DNA of 64,000 bases, taken from NCBI GenBank assembly GCA_023053545.1, contig JAKZAN010000001.1, forward strand, positions 3,616,565-3,680,564, read 5' to 3'. Below, one piece after another: positions 31,067 through 42,295 of the stretch. Both the position numbers and the translations under genes were made by a program. Each line of letters begins with the position of its first letter. The stretch's first letter is position 1. Below the pieces are notes generated by a model. It worked only from the letters and a program-made list of their open reading frames with translations. It had not been told where the DNA came from and did no database searches. The stretch comes from Lepidurus packardi (taxonomy: Eukaryota > Arthropoda > Branchiopoda > Notostraca > Triopsidae).

Positions 31067-33618
31067 TCATAAACTTAAGCTATGAAAAAAATTTGCTTCA
31101 GCAACACCGGTTCCAGAATTCCCTAATCGGAAATTCTAAGTTGCCCTCTTTGGACCCCTTATGAGTTGTCTTCTATGTTGACTTTCTTATTGTGTTCCTT
31201 TATACTTATTCCTTAGAAGGGCCTATTGACTTAACTTGGCTAGCACTTCCTAGACTTTTCGTAGAACAGCCTCCAATACCCTATATAGGAGATTATCTCT
31301 TGCGGATATATAAAGTGGAATCAGCATAGGCAAAAGATGTAATTCTTCGCCAGCGCTCACGCAATCTACGCAAGCTCTTGTAAAAGTAGCAAAGTAAAAC
31401 AATTTCCTTTAACTAATCTAAAAAGCCAAACACTTTCATTGTAATTCTTGCGATCAAAGTAAAGGAAACCGTCATTTTTGCTTTCGCTTTTGCTTCTTTC
31501 GTTCTTCAGGACATTCCAAAGCGATACCGCGAAAAGAGGGGGTGGAGGATACTTGGAAGACTTTTGGTTGTACGATAAGGGAGAAGCAGGGAACTTGGCC
31601 GACTTCTGCAAACAACCTACGTCTATTCTCCCTGTCGTGTCCATAAACGGCGAAAACGGACCACAGTTTTTATTTCAGAATGATACACATTTTGAGTATT
31701 TTACTCACTTCTGTTGGGTTTTCATCTGTACTTGTTTTTGGTGGGCCATCAAATCCAAACTGGGCTCCTTTATTCTAGTTTTTCCAAATGAAGTCCTAAT
31801 GAAGGTGAAAAAGACGCCCAATCCTTCTCCATGAGGTCAACATCTCCTTGCGAACCTGAATTAAATTTTAGCAATCGGTTCAGCTTTCCAATTCTTGAGG
31901 TTGTTTCAAGTTATAAGACCATTAGTTAATTTTCATTAAACCCCGTGTAGACACCCTAATTCTCCTTAACTGAAGTGCAAGTTGACAAATAAGCCCATTT
32001 CGCAAACCTCGAAAAAAGTTGTACCCAGGTAGACTACGTTTGGAAAAATAAAAACACGGATATGAAAATTGTAAAAGTGTAAGCTTCACTAAGTGAACCT
32101 TCAATTTGTCGTCTGGACTCAACTATTCCCCGTTCTGAGCATAGCTGTGCTCGATTTACATTTAATAGACAATCAGCGTCCCGTCTAGCCTATGCATTAG
32201 CGTGGCCATTTACAGTGGTAGTAGGATGAGTCACGTACGAGAGCTAGAGAAGGCAAGTCGTGTACCAGAGTGCGAACATTACAGTCGAGTTTTTACTTTT
32301 GATCCGTGATTACTTTAACCCTGTGTAACGAGTGAATTTGCTTGCCGTACAGAATAAAGACAAATAGCCTATATTAACACAAGCTTAACCCATGCTTATA
32401 GAAGCTGCAGCTTATTCTTCGAAGTCGGTAAGTTAGCTCACCGTGTATTCCCTTCCTGTCTTTTCTTCCCACGTTCCGACGGTCCACGAAAACCAAAAGC
32501 TCATAACTCCCGATCGACTTCGACAGGAAGTAGCAACGGCTACAAAATCTTTCCTAACTATTTTGAGATTTTTCCTTATTTTTGCTAGTGCCCGCATCCG
32601 CTCATTGCTTTTGCACTTTTTACCTGTTTTGCAAATTTGGCTATAATAAGATTCACTGATGATAAAAAAAACTCACTGATGCGAGGAGATTTAAAAAAAA
32701 ACAGTAATCAAAAGTAGATATAGGTCACTTAATTTGGAAATGGGAGAGACGGACAGCTCTTGTTGACCGATGGGACAACACTGATTTAAATTGATTCTTT
32801 TTAAAGAAAAAAGTGATAAAAATCGTATCGTCGACGACGTCGGTTTCCTTAGAAAGGGAAACTGGGCTAGTTGCCAATTACAGTGACATATTTTGCCAAG
32901 GAAGTAGCAGCAATTTCCCTTAGCAACCGTTTTTAGCAAGGTAAAATAGCCTATATACCCCTACTCCTGAAAAAATAGAAGCCCCATTTATATATATATG
33001 CATATTAAATTCCTCAACTTGACTTTTTTCCCTTGGAAAGCTACATTAGATGAACACTTTTTTCTTTCCGGATGACATTTTGCGGCCCTTCCGGAAAACA
33101 ATTTGTACGCTATTGCGTACTTAGCGTCAATGTATATAGCTATCGCGCTGCATGGAAGTAAGACAGCAAGACGACTTTTTTAAAAGTATAACATCTTGCA
33201 ACGATTGACAAATAAATAGGTTGGCAACAGGCATTGAAGCCTACGCCTGCTTTAATTTTTTATTTAAAAGACAGCCGACTGTGTTCGCCTCACGTAATAG
33301 TGTAAAGAACAATCCCTACACAAGTAGCTGACCACATAGTTCTTAGCTCACTTCCAGGATGCTAATTAAGTATAAGATCGGGCTTCCGAATTCAATTTTC
33401 TCTTTAACGCAGACTATTTGCTTTTGTCTTATCAGTTCCTTTTGAATATTGTTTAGCCCATTCTGCACATTCCGATCAAAATGATTATAAACGCTCTTCT
33501 TTTTCTGTGCTTTAGCCCTTGAGTCGCACGCACGCGCGCACGCGCGTCATAGTCGAATCCGCCAAGCACCCAGTCTTGATTAGACGCTGAATAAACTTGC
33601 GGGATTTTACCGTTGTGG
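31067..33618. other. 2552-bp segment present only in MULE2
   Basis: It lies between CAACTGG and GTTGAGCC, which are adjacent in MULE1 (18660/18661). No terminal inverted repeats or target duplication are visible, so it is either ancestral MULE sequence lost from MULE1 or captured DNA. A plus-strand stretch at 31508-31668 after a TTCTTCAG acceptor has coding character (GGGGYLEDFWLYDKGEAGNL) and could be a captured host exon; I cannot assign it. A block near 32440-32545 repeats sequence of MULE1 17960-18060. An alternating purine-pyrimidine CGCACGCGCG tract is at about 33527-33547. Confidence 0.5.
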
Positions 33619-34174
33619 GTTGAGCCAAGAACGAACCCACTCGGCGGCCCAAACAATCAAAACAATCTTATTTATCCCAAAACAGTTGTACAGTAGTATT
33701 CCTTACCCTTGGCCTAACCTGATCACTTCCTTGACTTTTGTATACAAATTCCAATTCTCTAGAGATTACCTCTGGCGGATATAAACTATGGAATCAGGAT
33801 AGGTACCAAGAGTTTTTCGAGCAATCACACAATCTACTCGAGCTCTTGTAAAAAGTAGTCTAGTAAAACAAGTTCCTTTAACTAATCTAAACGCCCTACA
33901 TTTGTCATTGTAATTCTTGCGATCGTAATCGTCATGCAGCTTACTTAAAGTTAATCATGGTTGCTGCCTGACTTTGGTAGTTAGATAATGCACTCCAAAA
34001 GAACCTGGTCTATTCATTAAAACAACACAGGAACCTTTTTTTTCCAAAGCCAAAACCGTCGGAGCTTATATACGGGTAGTTCAGGACGCAAATATAGAAA
34101 GATCACAACAATTAGTCGTCCGAGTGCGGCTAATCAACAGTACAAGTGGAATAAGGTCAGGTCAGATCAAAGAC

Positions 34175-35330
34175 TTAGGTCAAATACCAAACATAATCTC
34201 CCAATACCAAGGTTAACTGATAAGAAATACACATCCTTATACCTAGGCTATAGATGGGACTAGTTAATGCCGATAATCAACTCCGACTATGCTGAGTTAA
34301 ATGTGTTTAAGTGAGTCGTCTAGAAACAACAACATTAACGCTAATGATAATCAACTGTTAACGAAGTTTCCGAATTGATAAAGTTGTTACAACTTCATTA
34401 ACTATGACCAACATTTAGCTAATGCCTAAAAGTCGCGTCTAGACAACTTATCTGATTAAGTTAGGACTAGGATGTGACAAAATAGCATTTCGTCACTTCG
34501 TAAAAACGTTTTCCTCATATAAATATAAAAAATAACCAATCCGAATAAAAACCGAATCGGTCTCTTTTCTAGTGTAGGCCTTAACTGATCACAAATGCAC
34601 CGCAAATAATGCTCTGAAAAAAAATAATTGGCCATACGTGAAAACGTCATTTTTTGGTCGTTCGAATGGACTTTCTGTCGATAATGTGTTTAATTATGTG
34701 AAGGTGCTACACCTAATAAAGCACTGAAAAGGTTTAGTCTTGGTAAAGCATATTTCTTCGCGTCGGAAAAAGTCTACATTCCGAAAATGAACAACACGGA
34801 TGTGAAAGAAAGATGGTTATATAACAAACTATTTTTCAGAATGTACTACTTATTTATAGATCTTTATACAAATCAGGAGACGTCTTATTAATGAAACTAT
34901 ATATTTTGATTGATTGTCTCTCCTATTTCTCGCTATTCTTTTGCGCAAGATGAGCAGCTGGACGAGAATTAAAGTTTCTCCAAGAAAACTTGGACAAACA
35001 CTTCACTTGTCAAAGGTGTAAGCGGAAACACGTCCATCGTTTGCGGTTCAAAATACTTTCTGATAGGAAAGCGACAGTAAAAATACTTTTTGACAGAAAA
35101 ATGTTGTCCACATGCTTCCAAACTCTCGATATGGCCGTCACGAAAAAAATTCCTTTCCTATTTTAGAGCTCCGGAAATTCTGTGGGTCAAAGTAATATTC
35201 TTTGCGTCATAATTAAGTTTACCAGTCAAACAACAGCTATCAAAGAATTTATTATGCATAAATATAGATAGATCGAGAAATGGACTGTTTCACACAGCCC
35301 TCTACGAGACTTGTTGGAAAATGCCATATC
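34175..35330. other. 1156-bp segment present only in MULE2
   Basis: It lies between GATCAAAGAC and TACCAAAGCA, contiguous in MULE1. AT-rich, no coding potential, no TIRs; most simply a deletion in MULE1. Confidence 0.55.
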
Positions 35331-36167
35331 TACCAAAGCACTATGTATGACTCAACAAGACAAGACAGACGTACCATTTCTACTTTAATCAAACTGAGAT
35401 CCACACATTTTCCTACAGAAGCCTTTTTATAATATCTCAACACAAGACGTGACACACATTTCCTTCCGGTGTAGACTTTTAAACAGACTAGAGCCTATAT
35501 TTATTACGTGAACTGGCAAAATTGAAACTACATTTTAAGTTAACCCACAGACTTTTTTGACTGATCAAAGGCTTTTCCCAATAGTCGTGGCTTTATGTCA
35601 GCCTAAGAACTTTGCAAAAAACATAGTCATACTGCTTGCTGCCTTACAAGAATTGAAACGAAGAAAAAAATCAGCAGCAGCATCAGATCACTTACGTTCC
35701 CAAAGAAAAGTTGCGAACTTCTCGTCCTTTAATTTTTATTTCAGGTTTTTATTTTGTATTAAGGCATTTGTTAAGCATAATTTGGTCTTCTTGGTTATAA
35801 AAACTTGTTACTTAAACAACAAAGGACGGGGCTGTTAAGATAACATTCCACTTTCACTGTACGTTTTTTTAGTCATATTAATATTATTTCCGTTTTGTTG
35901 CCGTCAGTTGTCAAAAACCCATGCCACCTACTGAACACATAATATTTTTATATTTATTATTTCGGTTCTAAGCACCCTAGGGCGTAAGCCGCAGCAAGGC
36001 ATGGGGAGAAAAAAAGATCACGTGCAACATGCGTTTTGCTGCTTTTAAGAACCTCCTACAACATGGCTGAATCCGCTTATGCGGCTTGCTGCTTCTAAGC
36101 CACCTCCCTCAGAACCCGCTTTTCTGCGGGGTTGCTGCTTTTGGTAAACAAGAGGGTCCGGCTAGCC

Positions 36168-36692
36168 TATTGGCCCTTTCAATAAATTTCAATAACAAGA
36201 GGCAGGCGCTGAGATCCGTTTTCCGAAATCCATTCGCGGTAAAGCCCGCCACCACGAAGACTCACATTTTTCCTTTGGGCCCAATCGCTGCGCACCGACT
36301 GATTCATATCTTGCAGACACGGTTTATAATGTTCTTGTAACCATCTCTTGATAATTTTCATCTCCTCGTCTTCTTCCTGGGCTACTACGACGCTACCGTC
36401 ATTCCACATGATTTAACACGACATTTCCTTGTGGTCCATGTGGCATTATCGTCTTCTTCGTCCACTCACGTTCATGACGTCCACATTGTGAACTTTGGTC
36501 TTCTTGAGAGTGCATCCGCATTCCCATGCTTTGGTCCAGGTCGATGCTCAATTGTGAACTGATACGATTCAAACAAGTTCAGCCATCGCAAAGTCTGTCC
36601 AGTTGGTTCTTTGCAAGTTTTCATCCAGGCCACGGCACTGTTATCCGTCCGAAGCATAACCGGTCTCCCCAGAAGATAGTGTGGTTCTTGCG
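36168..36692 (-). pseudogene. Ty3/gypsy RNase H / pre-integrase fragment
   Basis: Minus-strand pieces match the 22.8-23.8 kb retroelement: LNLFESYQFTIEHRPGPKHG near 36550-36600 and MKIIKRWLQEHYKPCLQ near 36320. Relative to copy I it lacks the segment corresponding to about 22800-23326, which carries the integrase core. Confidence 0.8.
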
Positions 36693-38165
36693 GTTCTTGA
36701 CTCTACTCTGGTCACGTGGAGTAACGCGAGAAGAGCTAGACGTACACGGCCTTCTTCATCCATGCGAGCTTTCTTGATTGGCTTACGCGAAATTGAAAAC
36801 GAACGAGACTGATTGAAATGGGCCTACTAAAGCATAAAGTTGGTTAAAAACCGTGTTCGGTTATAAAAATATCTATACAAAAAATACCTTCTCTGTGCCA
36901 GCCAAATCCATTCCCAAGTTCTCCATTTCTTCCCTCATCGGCTAACGCCGATTTTTTTTTTTTTGCCTCCACTTTTTTGTTTGCCTCCACTCTTTCCCAG
37001 ACGAGCTTCAACAGACATAGTTTTAGCCTTGTCTCGAATTTGCTTGGCGAGTTGATGGACTTCCTTTGTCTCTTCATCACTGGGTTCGTCAAACTTCAGC
37101 TCGCAGTTCTTTCTCTTTCTCCAAGTGCTAAAATTTCTGAAAAAAAAGAAAAAAGTAAAAAAAACCGGCCGAAGATAAAACGATAAACTAACCACCATAA
37201 GATCCGGATCAATGTAGTCGGCAACGTTTTTGTTTTATCAGAATTCTGGAATTTTGTCGTATTTGAAGTCGTATGGCAGGTCATAATTCTTTCTCTAATC
37301 CACAAAATGTGGACGTCCCCTTGTTCCAATTCGATAGCTCGTCCCGTCCTTTTCGTTTTCTCCTTCTCAGCTTGAGCTGCTTTCTTCTGCGAATCCGGAA
37401 TGCAAACTGGACGAACAACGTTATCTCTTCGCCTGGGTTCGCCTACGTTTAGACGGTTCAAGACGCCTTCTACCTTCTAGCTACACATCTTACCTTCCAC
37501 ACGATGAGCTAGCAATCAACGCTCACAAGCCTAGACAATCCAAATTGAACACCAGAAAACAAATAAATAATCCGCCCTTACGTCTGACTTTACTTCCACT
37601 ACTCCTTCTTCGGTGACGGTAGACATTTGCAGAATTGGGACATGATCATTCTCGAACGCTTTTTGAAAGTAACAAGCATGGGCTAATAAAGCAAATATTA
37701 GTAAAAATATCACACTGGATAATGAAGCATATACCTTGTTAGTAAATAGTGGCTTCATGCTCTCAAAGAGATGAATCTGTTCTTCCAAGTCTGTGTCCGC
37801 ATTGCTCAGAAATAAGGGCAATAGTAGGGCAGGTCTTCTGGTCCTTTTATAACTTGAAGGTGAGAAACATGAAAGGTACAAGCACTGTAAGTATGTTAGT
37901 ATAGAGAGTTTGAAGTTTGTTACCCATCAATCCTTCCTAATGCACTCACAATAGAAAAAAGTCCAATCCAATATAGCTATTCTCATGCTCGAGCTATCTG
38001 TGTGGCTACCACGCGTTCTCTCATCAGGTTTTGCATCTGAATTTGTCTTTCCAGCTGTTATTATTATACATAAAAATATGAATACTTAACTAGACATTAA
38101 CCAAGCTTACGTTCACCCGACCCATTTCTATCATGAACTCCTGGTTCTACCCCGTATTCTTGTGC
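36693..38165 (-). pseudogene. GTPBP4: NOG1/GTPBP4 pseudogene, copy III (no hAT1)
   Basis: Same exon series as copy I with the target exon uninterrupted. The 3' end of the EVHQLAKQIRD exon is altered: GAGAGCTCTCGCTTCC is replaced by a poly-T/TTTTTTGCCTCCAC run at 36948-36978. Like copies IV-VI it has an extra base after SEQCGHR (CTTCCAAG versus CTTCAAG in copies I and II), adding a frameshift. The shared stops are present. Confidence 0.82.
36718..36725. other. Empty hAT1 target site
   Basis: A single GGAGTAAC within the NOG1 exon, where copies I, IV, V and VI have hAT1 flanked by two copies. Confidence 0.93.
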
Positions 38166-38590
38166 AATGGACGAACAACGTTATCTCTTCGCCTGGGTTC
38201 GCGTACGTTTAGACGGTTCAAGACGCCTTCTACCTTCTAGCTACGCATCTTGCCTACCACAAGATGAGCTAGCAATCAACGCTCACAAGCCTAGACAATC
38301 GAAATTGAACACCAGAAAACAAATAAATAATCCGCCCTTACCTCTGTCTTAACTTCCACTACTCCTTCTTCGGTAGACATTTGCACAATTGGGACATGAT
38401 CATTCTCGAACGCTTTTTGAAAGTAACAAGCATGGGCTAATAAAGCAAATATAAGTAAAAAATATCACACTGGATAATGAAGCATATGATTTGTTAGTCA
38501 ATAGTGGCTTGATGCCCTCAAAGAGAAGAATCTGTTCTTCAAGTCTGTGTCCGCATTGCTCAGAAATAAGGGCAATAGTCGGCCGATTTA
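38166..38590 (-). pseudogene. GTPBP4: Second partial NOG1 duplicate, unit III
   Basis: From GGACGAACAACGTTATCTC the NOG1 segment of about 37405-37815 is repeated: the LLAHRV/LNRLNV exon start, the MSTVTEEGVVEV exon and the SEQCGH exon. It is diverged by several substitutions and small deletions. It abuts the PISD 5' flank at about 38586 and recurs in units IV-VI at 45570, 55587 and 62990. Confidence 0.8.
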
Positions 38591-39221
38591 TAGGTGTTAT
38601 ACAGGAGTTGTTTTGCCGCCATATTAATCAAATGTCGCCCAGACACCGGTAAAGAAGCCGTCAACATATCGCATATTAGTCCAACCCTCTACCGTTGATG
38701 CTGTTGATAACAACCCGAAGGAAGCGGGTTCGGGAACCAACCAAAGACGTACTCCGACACTCCGGGTTCGTTACGCCATCTGGTGGACGGAAACATGACA
38801 TGACAGATTCGAATCTCTAAGATCATTTAAGATTCATATGCAAGTTATTGCCGGAGAAAGCCCTCTAAGTCGCCATTATGACGAGAAGTTAGCAACTCTA
38901 TTTTTCTTTAAGGTGGACTATGTAATTGTAAAGGAAATTTTTAGGTTTGGTCCTCGATTTCCTGCCAATGTGATAGTAAAGATTTGAAATTCCCGCCCTT
39001 CTCCCCTCCACTAGATGACGCAATGAACCCGGAACTGGCCACCCCGGAAGTTACGCCAAGTGACGCTATAACTTTCATTGTTTGTCACTTGTTTTGATAA
39101 GTCTTCTTGCTATCGTTAACCCGAACGGAGCATTTTGCATTTTCTCCCAAAGTTTTCGTGTATTGTGCCCTCAGTTTTTAAACCTTAAAAGGTTCCTTAT
39201 TTCATCCGGGTTGCCTGGACC

Positions 39222-40829
39222 ATGGGTAAGCGTTTTTTGCCTTTTTGTTTGCCATTCAAGTACATCTAGTCTTAGAAGAAGCTTAGCCAAATAGTTTCAA
39301 CCGCGAGTGCTGTGATTTTTTCCTTTCGATAAGAAAGCAACAGAGTTGTAACAGGAGTCCTAATCGGTTTTTATTTTTCAGAAATACCCATAAAAAATTG
39401 TGAACGAAGTCCTTATCGTCTTGTTGTACTTTGGAGGTCATGGATGTCCGAATTCTCCTGAAATCCTAAGCAGCTTTTTTCTGTATGTTGTTTGCTATGT
39501 ACGTTTGTTGTACGTACGTATTTTTCTGTGATATATATTATGGGACCTTTTTTCAGTCTCCCTAACACTTGACTTGTGTTTTTTACTTAACAGATGACGC
39601 TGCTCCACGGATCGCTTTGCCTCGTTCGTGGCATGCCTGTGCGCGAGACTTTAAGGTAAGATCAATACAATCCCCTAAGGGAATTTCTTTTGACTAATAC
39701 GATCTTCTGTATCTATCTGGCGTAGCAATTGCTATGTGAGTCAAGTACCTAATATGCTTTTATCTTGGTTAACAGGTACGTGCTTATCGCAGCTTGCCCT
39801 GGGCGACCCTGTCGCGCATCTGGGGGCGACTGGCCAACACCCGTTTGCCTCAGTGGACGAGGAAGCAGGTCCTTGGCTTCTACGAGCGGAGGTTTGGCGT
39901 AAACGTCGAAGAAGCCGTATCATCATCAGACCACTCCAGCATGGGCGAATTTTTTCGACGGCCGCTTAAACCAGGCGCACGCCCTATCGACACTACGGGC
40001 TGCATTGTAAGTTGATTGGGTTTTTTATGCACTCATTTCTCGTACTAAATATTGTTTGTTTTCTACAACAGGTGTCACCAGCCGATGGGAAAGTCCTCCA
40101 TTTGGGCGCAGTGGACCAGAATGGACTGTTGGGACAGGTGAAGGGGGTGCCTTACTCCCTGAGCCAGTTTTTGGGACCCTCTGAACTGGTGCAACTCTCA
40201 ACAGGGTCCCCAACCTCCGGCCTCCACTACTGTTTCATCCAGCAGGCGCCCGGGGACTACTATGAGTTTCATTCCCCCGTTGACTGGGACATTTCATTGC
40301 GGCGACATTTTCCAGGTAATTCGTCATGAGAACAACAAGGGGTGTTACTAACCGGAATATTATCTTAGAGGAAATGTTTAGTGTGAACCCAAGCGTTTGC
40401 AAATGGGTCCCCGGCTTACTTGCCCTCAACGAGCGAGCCGTTTACTTTGGCCAGTGGCAGTACGGCTTGTTCAGCATGACAGCGGTAGGAGCTACCAATG
40501 TCGGCTCCATATACGTCTATAAAGACCCGGTAAGTTAGTCGACGAGTTTGCGTTTTTTAAAGTGACTTAACAGTTTTCTTTTCTTTTTATTGTAGGAATT
40601 GGAAACATACTGTCGTGCTGGACGTCGCAAGACGACGGACTACGACTTCCGCAAGGAACGTGCAGGCGGGGAGGGTCTCCATCAGGAGAAAGGTGAAGTA
40701 TTCGGTGAGTTTAACTTTGCCTCTACAATTGTCCTTATTTTTCAGGCCCCCAAGGACTTTAAATTTACCGTCCAGCTTGGGCAAATCGTTCGAGTAGGTC
40801 AAGCTATCGCTCAAAATTCTAAACCGTAG
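39222..40829 (+). CDS. PISD: PISD-like copy B, intact frame but active-site residues replaced
   Basis: Exons 39222-39225, 39594-39655, 39776-40006, 40072-40315, 40369-40529, 40596-40829; 311 residues, all splice sites canonical, same split ATGG start. Asp104 (SPADGK), His166 and Ser277 are kept. The histidine three residues before His166 is Tyr163 (GDYYEFH versus GDYHRFH in copy A), and the glycine before the pyruvoyl-forming serine is Ala276 (FAST versus FGST). The neighbouring strand changes from VIYLAP to FIQQAP. By the known mechanism of the family, self-cleavage at Gly-Ser and decarboxylation should fail or be weak. The 5'UTR intron donor is also lost (ATAAGTC instead of GTAAGTC at about 39098). 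It is either a pseudoenzyme or a young pseudogene. Confidence 0.85.
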
Positions 40830-41039
40830 CATTGATGTGGGTTCTAAGATGTCTGGCTATTCGTTTCAGTGAAATTTCCGTACTTTGCGTGAAAATTATC
40901 GTGATTTTTTGTGTGGTGATTTTTTGTATCCTCTCAGTGAATTTTCTTCAATACAAATTTTATTGTGTAACGTTTGTCTATTTTTTTCCTGTCGGGAATG
41001 GTACCTTTAATGGTAGCGCAAGTCCGGCTTGCATAATAG

Positions 41040-41680
41040 CTAAGTGCTAAAAGAGATAGTGGCTAAATTGCATTACAGCAAATTTAACTGCCTGGAGCTC
41101 CTTCCGCGTTACACAGTAACGACTCTCTGGTCTCATCAAGCATGGACTTGCATATGCTATAGGCCGTTCAACACCGTCAATTTCTTGTGACAACACGGCT
41201 CCTAGCCCAATATTACTGGCGTTGCTGTCCACTAGAAGTGTTTTGGACAGATCAGGAAAAGAGAGTACAGGAGTTGAAGAAAGGAGCCGTTTAGGATCTG
41301 TAAAAGCTTCCTCACATAACACGGACCACTCAAAGGGAACATTCTTTTCGGTTAGTTTATATAGCGGCTTGGCAATGTCAGCAAAACCTTTCACAAATCG
41401 ACGATAGTATGAAGATCGAGGAAACTATTCAATTCATCACTGGTCACTGGTCGGGACCATTCCACGATTGCTTTAGTTTTTTCAGGACGTCGAAATGAGT
41501 TTTCAGGACGTCTTCGAGGTCACACAAGTGTAATATTGTCTTCGATTTCTTGATAAAGGGCTTTCAAGTCTTGAAGGTATTCTTCGAGGGAGCTCAGGAG
41601 ATCAGCACTGGCTTCTTGTTTCGTGGGGGCGTCTTCTTGCTTTTAAGAGCACCTTTTAAGAGACGTTTTGTAGACTTTGC
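41040..41680 (-). pseudogene. Ty3/gypsy RNase H and gag fragments, unit III
   Basis: MKGFADIAKPLYKLTEKN to VKFAVMQFSHYLF (41394-41047), then a short RT tail and a gag-like coiled segment (SLEEYLQDLK) at 41520-41640. Compared with copy I, about 1.5 kb of integrase (22289-23812) is deleted next to the PISD 3' flank. Confidence 0.8.
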
Positions 41681-41736
41681 ATCCGGAAAATCCGATTTGT
41701 AAGGTTCAGCCATTGTTATTTCGTCTATTCTAATTA

Positions 41737-41799
41737 GCAAGTACGTATTACGGGGAGCGCTCTATGGGTACAACAAATACGCAAGTACGTATTACGGGG
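41737..41799. repeat. Two 19-bp direct repeats, GCAAGTACGTATTACGGGG
   Basis: Copies at 41737-41755 and 41781-41799; the pair recurs at the same place in each unit (near 51754 and 59157) and, diverged, near 24670 in copy I. Confidence 0.8.
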
Positions 41800-42295
41800 T
41801 GAGGGAGCAAAACATCTCATTTGGAACTGAAGGAAAGTCAAAAACATCTCAAAATCAGCAGTACTAAATGAGTAAAAAGTCATTTCAAAGTTTATTACAA
41901 GGCAAACTTGTATTCTCTTCTCAAGTCCTTCCAGATTTCATTTCAAGGGCCACAAATGATGTCGAAACTACCCAGTTCGAATTTTCGTTTCAACACAGGC
42001 TAAGAAGAACGACCTGGCCAAAGCCGACATATAATAGTATGAAACAGGGTCCAGTTAGCCTGCTTAAAGCCTGTCCGTTTTGCCAATGCCGCGCTTTCCG
42101 GAGAACAAACGCTTGGGCAGTTTAACCGAAATATGTCTGTCAGCTTCACCAGCTTTGCCCATGCGGCCTTGCGTCCAACGAGCTTCAACTTGTTCTTCAT
42201 CTACAAGTAACACTAAACATTAAGTAACTACAATCAACTAAAATAAACCCAATTTAGTAATTACTTCTGGGTTCTTGACCCTACTCTGGTCACGT

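Larger units (their letters stand above)
26299..36167. mobile_element. Giant Mutator-like element MULE2 (about 9.9 kb)
   Basis: Left end GGGCTAACCGGACCCTTCCC; right end (36112-36167) is the imperfect reverse complement, finishing GGGTCCGGCTAGCC. It is homologous to MULE1 at both arms and in the gene, but lacks hAT2, carries two extra segments (31067-33618, 34175-35330) and has lost the transposase core. No clear 9-bp duplication is seen: the left flank is PISD leader, the right flank is gypsy integrase. The insertion was therefore followed, or accompanied, by loss of the DNA between them. Confidence 0.8.
36693..42270. repeat. Tandem unit III (5578 bp, no hAT1)
   Basis: First unit of the head-to-tail array, starting at GTTCTTGAC in NOG1. 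Order: NOG1 pseudogene (-), partial NOG1 duplicate, PISD-B (+), gypsy RNase H/gag fragments (-), last NOG1 exon (-) of the next unit. Adding the 1819 bp of hAT1 plus its duplication gives 7397 bp, close to the 7403 bp period of the later units. Confidence 0.9.

Noticed and set aside
33527..33547. CGCACGCGCGCACGCGCG tract as a Z-DNA regulatory site
   Set aside because: Short alternating tract within non-coding MULE2 sequence; nothing links it to a promoter.
41868..42125. 85-residue plus-strand frame repeated in units IV-VI
   Set aside because: Antisense shadow of the last NOG1 exon and its 3' flank; the minus strand gives the recognisable NOG1 C-terminus.
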